From Bacillota bacterium (GTDB lineage Bacteria > Bacillota > Clostridia > Christensenellales > Aristaeellaceae), in the NCBI GenBank assembly GCA_023415145.1, contig JAEZLW010000216.1, positions 1 to 21,273 of the forward strand: 21,273 nt of DNA, in the 5' to 3' direction. Shown in pieces: positions 15,787 through 21,273 of this stretch. The notes under the pieces were generated by a model. It searched no databases. It had not been told where the DNA came from and worked only from the letters and a program-made list of their open reading frames with translations. Made by a program: the position numbers and the translations under genes. How positions within the stretch are numbered: the stretch's first letter is position 1; every line of letters starts with the position of its first letter.

Positions 15787-17022
15787 ATGGTGAAACTGCT
15801 GATCGTTGCCGATGATTTGTCCGGGGCGCTGGATACGGGCGCGGCGTTTTCAGCCAACAATATCAATACGCTTGTGGCTGTGGATGCAAGCATTCGCGAA
15901 TGCATGCTTTTGAATCCCGATGTGGCAGTGCTGGCGGTGGATGCAAGAACGCGGCATCTTAGCCCGCCGGAGGCATACCGTGTCGTTTTTGATATCGTGA
16001 AAGAAGCCAAAGCACTGGGTGTTGAGTACATTTACAAAAAAACAGACTCGGCACTGCGCGGAAACATCGGCAGCGAGCTTCAGGCAGCCCTTGATGCAAG
16101 CGGCGAAAAGCAAATCCACTTCGCGCCTGCGTTCCCAAAACATAAACGGTACACTGCAGGCGGCATCCACTATATTGACGGCATACCGGTCGCGCAAAGT
16201 GTTTTTGGGCGTGATCCCTTTGAACCGGTCAGGCACTCCTCGGTTTTGGATATCCTTGCAGCGCAAACCGGCACGCAAGCATCGCTTTCGGATGCAGGTA
16301 TGGTAAATACTGTAACAGATGGCATCATCGTTTACAACGTCCGTAGCGTCCAGGATATGCAGCATCTCGCCGCCGGGCTTGACAATGCCGGAAAATTGGC
16401 CTTGCTGGCCGGGTGCGGCGGTTTGGCCAAGGCGGTGCTTGAGCACCTTCCGCTGCCCAGGCAGGCGGCCAAAAACTGCGCCTTTGTATCCGACAAGCTA
16501 TTGCTGGTTTGCGGCAGTATAAACCCAATTACGGCAGCACAGCTGAAGATGGCTGAAGACGCAGGCTTTGCACGGCTGAACCTGCCAATGGCTTTAAAGT
16601 TTGGAATGGCGGATCAGCCGCTGATGGATGCGTTTTTTGAAAAATGGAAAGCCGCATACCATGCCTCCGGTTTTGTGATCATTGACACCATGGACCTTGA
16701 TGAACCAGAGCTGACATTGCGTTATGCACGGAAAAACGGAATGGAGCTTTCGCAAGTGCGGGAGCAGATCGGGTACGGCCTGGGGCAGATCACAAAAAGA
16801 ATCCTGGACGATGGCTTTTGCGCATCACTGATGGTAACCGGCGGCGATACGGTTCTTAAGCTCTTGCGGCAGCTTCATGTACAAACCCTGATTCCCGTTT
16901 GTGAAATCGCGCCTGGCACAATCCTGTCCCAATTCACATACCAGGACAAAAGCTATCAGCTTCTGACCAAATCCGGCGGATTTGGCGATGAGAACCTTCT
17001 GTTGAAGCTGATACGCCAATGA
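15787..17022 (+). CDS. DUF1537-family four-carbon acid-sugar kinase
   Basis: This protein of about 411 residues belongs to the family whose known members phosphorylate D-threonate, D-erythronate or 3-oxo-tetronates with ATP. The N-terminal substrate motif reads IVADDLSGALDTG (residues 6-18, family form ADDLTGANDTG). KKTDSALRGNIG follows near 84-95, and the C-terminal nucleotide-binding part contains VTGGDT near residue 350. Length is normal for the family. The start is uncertain. ATG 15787 gives the family-like N-terminus MVKLLIVADD, but the only ribosome binding site (AGAAGGA, ending 15770) is 16 bases away; ATG 15772 is just one base from it and would add five residues. The gene pairs with a PdxA2-type dehydrogenase directly downstream, the known two-step arrangement. 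The exact acid sugar cannot be told from sequence alone. Confidence 0.92.
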   Translation: MVKLLIVADDLSGALDTGAAFSANNINTLVAVDASIRECMLLNPDVAVLAVDARTRHLSPPEAYRVVFDIVKEAKALGVEYIYKKTDSALRGNIGSELQAALDASGEKQIHFAPAFPKHKRYTAGGIHYIDGIPVAQSVFGRDPFEPVRHSSVLDILAAQTGTQASLSDAGMVNTVTDGIIVYNVRSVQDMQHLAAGLDNAGKLALLAGCGGLAKAVLEHLPLPRQAAKNCAFVSDKLLLVCGSINPITAAQLKMAEDAGFARLNLPMALKFGMADQPLMDAFFEKWKAAYHASGFVIIDTMDLDEPELTLRYARKNGMELSQVREQIGYGLGQITKRILDDGFCASLMVTGGDTVLKLLRQLHVQTLIPVCEIAPGTILSQFTYQDKSYQLLTKSGGFGDENLLLKLIRQ

Positions 17023-17044
17023 AATGAACGATTTGAGGTATCGT

Positions 17045-18091
17045 ATGGCAATGAAACCCATTATCGGAATCACCATGGGGGATCCCGCAGGCAATGGGCC
17101 GGAAATCACATTGAAGGCTCTTAGCCGCCCGGTGCTGTACCAAAATTGCAGGCCGTTGGTCATCGGCGATGCGAAAGTGTTTGAGGCGGTGAAGCAGACC
17201 GCCGGCTGCGGCCACCTCTCGATCCATGCCATAAGAAGCGTTCCAGAAGCAAAATTTGAGCATGGAACCGTGGACGTGCTGCACATGGATTTGATGGATA
17301 TGCAGACGTTCGAATACGGAAAGGTGTCTGCCATGTGCGGAAACGCCGCGTTCCAGTGCGTGAAAAAGGTGATCGGGCTCGCTTTAGCCGGCGAGGTGGA
17401 TGCTACCTGCACCAACGCGCTGAACAAAGAAGCCATGAACCTGGCACTGCAAAAGGAGCATCTGCATTTTGACGGACACACCGAGATTTTCGCCGCATAC
17501 ACCCATACGTCCAAGTATGCCATGATGCTTGTGCACCATAATCTCCGGGTGATGCACGTATCCACGCATTGCAGCCTTCGGGAAGCATGCGACCGCGTAA
17601 AAAAGGAGCGTGTGCTGGATGTGATCCGCATCGCAGACTGCGCATTAAAGGAAATGGGCATCTTAAATCCGCGCGTGGCGGTCGCCGGCCTCAATCCCCA
17701 TGCAGGGGAAAACGGACTGTTTGGCAGCGAAGAGCAGGAAGAAATTCTGCCTGCTATTGAACAAGCCAGGCTGGAAGGCATCCTCGCGGAAGGCCCGCTT
17801 CCTGCCGACAGCTTGTTCTCCAAGGCTCTGGGCGGATGGTATGATGTCGTTGTCGCCATGTATCACGATCAGGGGCATATCCCTCTAAAAACGGTTGGCT
17901 TTGTATACGACCGTGAAAGGCATGCCTGGAAGGCAGTGGAGGGCGTCAATATTACCCTGGGGCTTCCGATCATCCGTACCAGCGTCGATCATGGGACGGG
18001 ATTCGATCAGGCCGGCAAAGGCACGTCTAGCGAACTGAGCCTTGTGAATGCACTTGATTACGCCATCCGCATGGCGCAGAACAAAAGATGA
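17045..18091 (+). CDS. pdxA2: PdxA2-type 4-phospho-acid-sugar dehydrogenase
   Basis: This 348-residue NAD-dependent dehydrogenase belongs to the PdxA family. It opens with IGITMGDPAGNGPEI and retains the three metal-binding histidines: His145 in FDGHTEIFA, His219 in GLNPHAGE and His274 in MYHDQGHIPLK. PdxA proper oxidises 4-phosphohydroxythreonine in vitamin B6 synthesis. The copy next to a DUF1537 kinase is expected to oxidise and decarboxylate 4-phospho-threonate or -erythronate to dihydroxyacetone phosphate. The start at 17045 has TTGAGG 6 bases upstream; an earlier ATG at 17024 lies one base after the kinase stop and lacks spacing for a site. No other B6 gene is present, which supports the catabolic role. 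A true biosynthetic role is less likely but not excluded. Confidence 0.9.
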   Translation: MAMKPIIGITMGDPAGNGPEITLKALSRPVLYQNCRPLVIGDAKVFEAVKQTAGCGHLSIHAIRSVPEAKFEHGTVDVLHMDLMDMQTFEYGKVSAMCGNAAFQCVKKVIGLALAGEVDATCTNALNKEAMNLALQKEHLHFDGHTEIFAAYTHTSKYAMMLVHHNLRVMHVSTHCSLREACDRVKKERVLDVIRIADCALKEMGILNPRVAVAGLNPHAGENGLFGSEEQEEILPAIEQARLEGILAEGPLPADSLFSKALGGWYDVVVAMYHDQGHIPLKTVGFVYDRERHAWKAVEGVNITLGLPIIRTSVDHGTGFDQAGKGTSSELSLVNALDYAIRMAQNKR

Positions 18092-18225
18092 CATTCCAAA
18101 CCGGATGGGATCATGGCTGTCCTGTTTATAGGTGTAAATTTCCCCCAACATGCTGCGCGCACTTTATAATGTGTGAATTGGCATACTGTATCTGATGAAC
18201 AGCTCGTATCCCTTTCATGCTCAAC

Positions 18226-19038
18226 TTAAAATTCGATCGTTTTCCCACAACAGAGTGTCTCGACGGTGTCACCAAGCTCCTCACGTAAAACAGCAAGCGC
18301 CGCGTCACCTGTGCAATGTCCGGTAATAATCTTCCGAACGCCGATTTCACGCATTCTTCGCGCAAGAACGCGCACCTCTTCAGGTGTCCGGATAAACAGA
18401 TGCAGCCCACCGATCATAGCGCGTATCTCCCGCCCGGGGAAAACTTCCATTACTTCACGCAATATTGTATCCGCACCGGCATGTGAACAACTGCTGAAAA
18501 CCACCAATCCCCCGTCCGTTTCAAACACCAGGCTCTGCTCATGCGCAAACGCGTCGGGCTTGCACTCCTCCCCGCTTTGTACGAACAAGGAAGCACGCCG
18601 TCCCTGCGCCTCCAATCCTGTCGTGTGATGGCCGATCAGGTGCACGCCGGGGTTCAGCTCCGCATCATGATGAAGATATATAATTCTATCCCGGTAATTC
18701 TTCAAAACGCCTTCTTTTATGCCAATGTAATGCGGCGTTCCAGTACTCCGATCATAACATTTGTGCTTCGCCTCATCCCGCAAAAGAAAAGGCGCCTTCT
18801 GATTCGCTTCAAAGAACGCCGGCATACCGTCACTGTGATCGTAGTGCGCGTGAGAAAGAATGCCGTATTCAATATCCTCGACGGAAATATTCAGCTTGCG
18901 CGCGTTTTGAAGAAACAAGTCTGTTTCCCCTGTGTCCAGAAGATATGTATGCCCATTGTATTCAATATAGATCGAAAGCCCCCATTCACCATGGAGGCTA
19001 TCGCTTGCAGTATTGTCTGTTAAAACTTTTAAGATCAT
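18226..19038 (-). CDS. metallo-beta-lactamase-fold hydrolase (COG1237-like)
   Basis: This 270-residue protein has the zinc motif SHAHYDHSDG (His63, His65, Asp67, His68) and further conserved histidines in SSCSHAG (His186), GGLHL (His213) and TGHCTG (His241). This pattern resembles the COG1237 group, often labelled dihydropterin ribofuranosylaminobenzene phosphate synthase-like, whose members mostly have no proven function. Its ATG overlaps the stop of the GntR gene by 4 bp (ATGA), so the two are made together. Given the acid-sugar genes around it, a lactone- or ester-hydrolysing role is conceivable, but nothing in the sequence proves it. No signal peptide is visible. Its 3' end faces the pdxA2 gene, with a 134-bp gap in which I see no clear terminator. 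Confidence 0.88.
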   Translation of the reverse strand: MILKVLTDNTASDSLHGEWGLSIYIEYNGHTYLLDTGETDLFLQNARKLNISVEDIEYGILSHAHYDHSDGMPAFFEANQKAPFLLRDEAKHKCYDRSTGTPHYIGIKEGVLKNYRDRIIYLHHDAELNPGVHLIGHHTTGLEAQGRRASLFVQSGEECKPDAFAHEQSLVFETDGGLVVFSSCSHAGADTILREVMEVFPGREIRAMIGGLHLFIRTPEEVRVLARRMREIGVRKIITGHCTGDAALAVLREELGDTVETLCCGKTIEF

Positions 19039-19715
19039 AAGGATTGCTCCGCTGGATCGTTGTTGCTTAGTGCGAGCCGCATACTGGTACTCAGGTGCTG
19101 CGCAATGGCTTCCCGTGTCTTTTGAATGTCACCCGACCGCAGGCATTGAATGATGTCTTGATGCTCGACGATAGTGCTTTGGCTGCGGCCCAGCACATAA
19201 TGACTTTTCAAATACTGCGGCATAAAGATATGCAAAAAGGTATCATACTGAAGATTGAAAGCAGAAATATCCATATAGTTGAGGGGAGCGAAGTGAAACT
19301 CCTGATCCTCGTGCCAGAACTGGCGCAGGTCCACATCGTGCGCACAATCCAGCAATGCAGTCTGATGATTGAGACATTCCTGCATTTTCTCAAACGTCTT
19401 CTGCGCATTCCGGGTCTTACAATCATGTGCAAGTTTCTCGCCGCAGTAGCATTCGATCATCATGCGGACATGATAGGCCTCCCGTATATCATTCTCATCC
19501 GGCGAATGGAGCTGAAAGCCCCGATTGGGGAGAATATCAATGTAGCGTTCACGGTTCAGTTGGTTCAAAGCGTCACGAATGGGTGTGCGCGAAATGTTTA
19601 GCTGCGACGCAAGGCGGGTTTCACTGTAAATCACGCCAAACTTCAACTCGCGGCTGTAAATCATTTCACGCAAGTGCTCATAAGCAACGCTTTGCAAAGG
19701 TTTGTATTCAAACAT
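19035..19715 (-). CDS. GntR-family (FCD subfamily) transcriptional regulator
   Basis: This 226-residue DNA-binding protein has an N-terminal winged helix-turn-helix (about residues 10-75, with ETRLASQLNISRTPIRDALNQL and the wing ILPNRGFQL). A helical C-terminal FCD ligand domain rich in His and acidic residues follows. FCD regulators commonly sense sugar acids and other small carboxylates, and most are repressors released by the pathway substrate. It is cotranscribed with the metallo-hydrolase and stands opposite the kinase/pdxA2 operon, whose promoter contains a GTAC-type palindrome. It probably controls the acid-sugar genes and perhaps itself. The ribosome binding site is weak (AGGG about 15 bases before ATG). 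Confidence 0.92.
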   Translation of the reverse strand: MFEYKPLQSVAYEHLREMIYSRELKFGVIYSETRLASQLNISRTPIRDALNQLNRERYIDILPNRGFQLHSPDENDIREAYHVRMMIECYCGEKLAHDCKTRNAQKTFEKMQECLNHQTALLDCAHDVDLRQFWHEDQEFHFAPLNYMDISAFNLQYDTFLHIFMPQYLKSHYVLGRSQSTIVEHQDIIQCLRSGDIQKTREAIAQHLSTSMRLALSNNDPAEQSL

Positions 19716-19734
19716 AAATATCTACACTTTCCCT

Positions 19735-19768
19735 ATCATAGTTCAAAGGAGACGCCGCACAATTTGTG
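19735..19768 (-). promoter_or_regulatory. candidate promoter of gntR with overlapping palindrome
   Basis: Read on the minus strand, TTGTGC (19762-19757) and TATGAT (19740-19735) are 16 bp apart. The -35 region overlaps the 11-bp odd palindrome CACAATTTGTG (19758-19768). The -10 box is good (5/6) and the -35 box poor (3/6). An autoregulatory role for the palindrome is only a possibility. Confidence 0.35.
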
Positions 19769-19820
19769 GATGCACCGCCATATGCCCGGCGTTGTTATTC
19801 ATACCCCTATTTTACCATCT

Positions 19821-19843
19821 AAAAAGCCATCCTGCTGCTTTTT
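19821..19843 (-). terminator. A/T-flanked hairpin, probable terminator between garR and gntR
   Basis: AAAAAGC (19821-19827) and GCTTTTT (19837-19843) form a 7-bp stem with a 9-nt loop. On either strand the stem ends in a T-run, so it could work in both directions. It lies about 110 bp after the garR stop and before the gntR promoter. Confidence 0.5.
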
Positions 19844-19902
19844 CTTTGTATAACATTGTTTATTATATCACAATCCCATCCAACTCACAATGCAATTTTT
19901 TA

Positions 19903-19946
19903 CTGGGAAAGCTAGCGCGGCATAAGCTGGCGTATAGCTTTCCCAG
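19903..19946 (-). other. 12-bp perfect hairpin in the 3' untranslated region of garR
   Basis: CTGGGAAAGCTA (19903-19914) and TAGCTTTCCCAG (19935-19946) are perfect partners. The 20-nt loop can add a CGC/GCG inner stem. It begins 9 bases after the garR stop. On the garR strand it is followed by A, not T, so it is not a classical intrinsic terminator and may act as a message stabiliser. Confidence 0.6.
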
Positions 19947-19955
19947 CCGTTTGCA

Positions 19956-20843
19956 TTAATGATGAAGTTCTTCGTTGGTGAGCTTCTGATAGTACTTGAC
20001 CAAAGCGCTGTGATCACAGTTCCCGTTATCGTCACGCCTGAGGATTTTCATCATTTCAAGAACGGACTGAGTCAGGGGGATTGGGCTGTCATACTTCGCG
20101 GCAGCATCGACTACATTGTTCAGGTCTTTGATGTGCAAGTTGATGCGAAAACCGGGCTTAAAGTTTTGATCCATCATCATAGGTGCTTTTGCGTTCATCA
20201 CGGTGGAACCGGCCAAACCACCCTTGATGGCTTCAAAGATCCTCTGTGGCTCAACGCCGCACTGTTGACCAAGTGTCATGGCCTCCGCAACAGCCGCAAT
20301 GTTCACTGCAACGACAATTTGGTTACATAGCTTGGTGACGTTGCCGGCGCCAATCCCTCCGCACAGCACGACGGAAGAACCCATCTTCTCAAGGAGCGGC
20401 TTTACCTTTTCGAAGATTTCCATCTTGCCGCCGACCATAAACGCCAGCGTGCCGTCAATGGCCTTGGGTTCGCCGCCGGATACAGGAGCATCCATCATTT
20501 CGATGCCCTTCTTGGCCAATTCTTCACTGATTTCGCGGGAATCAACGGGGTTGATGGAGGAACAGTCCAGCACGATGCTGCCGGGCTTGAGTGCTTCTGC
20601 CGCACCGTTTTCACCGAAGAGTGCATCCTTGACATGCGGAGAGTTGGGAACCATGGTGATGAGGATGTCACTTTGAGCGGCAACATCAGCGTTGGTCTTG
20701 GCCGCGGTTGCACCGCAGGCAACGAGCTCTTCCACTGACGCTATGGCATACTTGTCGCTTACGACCAGTTCATATCCTGCCTTTACCAGGTTTTTTGCCA
20801 TGGGCTTGCCCATGATGCCAAGTCCGATGAATCCGATTTTCAT
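19956..20843 (-). CDS. garR: tartronate semialdehyde reductase (2-hydroxy-3-oxopropionate reductase)
   Basis: This 295-residue beta-hydroxyacid dehydrogenase interconverts tartronate semialdehyde and D-glycerate with NAD(P)H. The Rossmann motif GFIGLGIMGKPMAKNL is at 4-19, the substrate motif DAPVSGGEPKAIDGTLAFMVGG at 118-139, the catalytic lysine 171 in GAGNVTKLCNQ, and FKPGFRINLHIKDL near the C-terminus. By eye it follows the remembered Escherichia coli GarR sequence almost motif for motif, which makes this call firmer than a generic family call. Start ATG 20843 has GGAGGG seven bases upstream; an ATG six codons earlier overlaps that site. It follows the transketolase part by 33 bp, so they are one operon. 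In acid-sugar breakdown it would return tartronate semialdehyde to glycerate. A related 3-hydroxyacid substrate remains possible. Confidence 0.92.
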   Translation of the reverse strand: MKIGFIGLGIMGKPMAKNLVKAGYELVVSDKYAIASVEELVACGATAAKTNADVAAQSDILITMVPNSPHVKDALFGENGAAEALKPGSIVLDCSSINPVDSREISEELAKKGIEMMDAPVSGGEPKAIDGTLAFMVGGKMEIFEKVKPLLEKMGSSVVLCGGIGAGNVTKLCNQIVVAVNIAAVAEAMTLGQQCGVEPQRIFEAIKGGLAGSTVMNAKAPMMMDQNFKPGFRINLHIKDLNNVVDAAAKYDSPIPLTQSVLEMMKILRRDDNGNCDHSALVKYYQKLTNEELHH

Positions 20844-20876
20844 AACCTTTCCCTCCATCACTTCTTTTGCTGAACA

Positions 20877-21273
20877 TTACAGAATACTCTTGACCTTTAA
20901 AACGATGTCCTCCGGCATCAGATGATAATACTTGAGCAGTTCCTCATAACTTTGAGCACAAGTGCCAAAGGTGTCCGCAATGCCGATTACGCTTACCGGA
21001 ATGCGGCTTTCAGCCGGTCCTGCACAAAGCGCTTCGCAAACCGCAGAACCCAGCCCGCCTATGATGCTGGCTTCCTCAACGGTAATAGCCGCCTTCATGC
21101 CAGCCGCCGCTGCCTGTACACCTGCTACATCAAAGGGCTTGATCGTGGCTACATTGACCACCTTTGCATAGATGCCGTCCATCTCTAGCGTCTTTGCAGC
21201 TTCAAGTGCCTGATAGACCATATAGCCAGTCGCAAAGATAACAACATCCTTGCCTTCGCGAAGGGTCTTGATC
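20877..21273 (-). CDS. transketolase C-terminal part (cut by window edge)
   Basis: The frame is open to the edge of the window; the start lies beyond 21273. The visible 131 residues begin with IKTLREGKDVVIFATGYMVYQAL. They go on through VVNVATIKPFD, the TVEEASIIGGLGSAVCEAL motif and a C-terminal ADTFGTCAQSYEELLKYYHLMPEDI. This is the typical third domain of transketolase, especially of split two-gene transketolases in Firmicutes and archaea. Whether the gene is split or full length cannot be seen; a DXP synthase is less likely because of the IIGGLGSAV form. It lies 33 bp upstream of garR and is cotranscribed with it. Transketolase moves two-carbon units from ketoses or hydroxypyruvate, which fits with a neighbour working on C3 acids. 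Confidence 0.88.
   Translation of the reverse strand, partial: IKTLREGKDVVIFATGYMVYQALEAAKTLEMDGIYAKVVNVATIKPFDVAGVQAAAAGMKAAITVEEASIIGGLGSAVCEALCAGPAESRIPVSVIGIADTFGTCAQSYEELLKYYHLMPEDIVLKVKSIL

Noticed and set aside
16825..17859. 344-codon open frame antisense to the kinase and pdxA2 genes
   Set aside because: It lies opposite two clearly recognisable enzymes, has low-complexity Ser/Arg/Pro-rich content and no start signal.

Overview
The window looks like a chromosomal segment of a Gram-positive, Clostridia-like Firmicute. The signs are strong AGGAGG/GGAG ribosome binding sites, use of TTG and GTG starts, LplB/LplC-type sugar permeases, and a membrane-bound AraC-type regulator of the kind common in Paenibacillus and Clostridia. 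This assignment is inferred from gene content and signals, not from a marker gene. No rRNA, tRNA, CRISPR array, insertion sequence or phage gene was seen. Both ends of the window cut through genes.

Region 1 (1-3535, + strand) is the end of an ABC importer operon of the FbpB/FbpC (iron/spermidine-like) type: a truncated ATPase, a fused double permease and a second, different ATPase, closed by a 10-bp hairpin. The binding protein, and therefore the substrate, lies outside or is absent. Region 2 (3652-5847) is a 731-residue membrane-anchored AraC-type one-component regulator. After it comes a 641-bp stretch without a convincing gene. That stretch holds a pair of 15-nt direct repeats set 20 bp apart, a near-consensus sigma-A promoter and a structured leader.

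Region 3 (about 6320-15645, + strand) reads as one operon of six genes: a sugar-binding protein, two LplB/LplC-type permeases, a GH51 arabinofuranosidase, a 731-residue protein of unknown family that looks like an alpha/alpha-toroid glycosidase, and a second GH51 enzyme of another subtype. It ends at a Rho-independent terminator. A very stable 16-bp hairpin follows the binding-protein gene. None of the three putative enzymes has a signal peptide. The likely strategy is to import arabinose-containing oligosaccharides and trim them in the cytoplasm.

Region 4 (about 15688-21273) concerns acid sugars. On the + strand, a DUF1537-family acid-sugar kinase and a PdxA2-type phospho-acid-sugar dehydrogenase form a two-gene operon. 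Its predicted promoter has a -10 box inside a GTACCATGGTAC palindrome. Facing it on the - strand are a GntR/FCD regulator translationally coupled to a metallo-beta-lactamase-fold protein. Upstream of those are a transketolase C-terminal part and a GarR-type tartronate semialdehyde reductase. The kinase/dehydrogenase pair is expected to turn a four-carbon acid sugar such as threonate or erythronate into a triose phosphate plus CO2. GarR and transketolase would handle neighbouring C3/C2 intermediates.

The points most worth following up are the unassigned toroid protein between two arabinofuranosidases, the AraC-like repeats upstream of the sugar operon, the promoter-embedded palindrome near a GntR gene, the absence of a lipobox in the binding protein, and the odd start of the second sugar permease gene.
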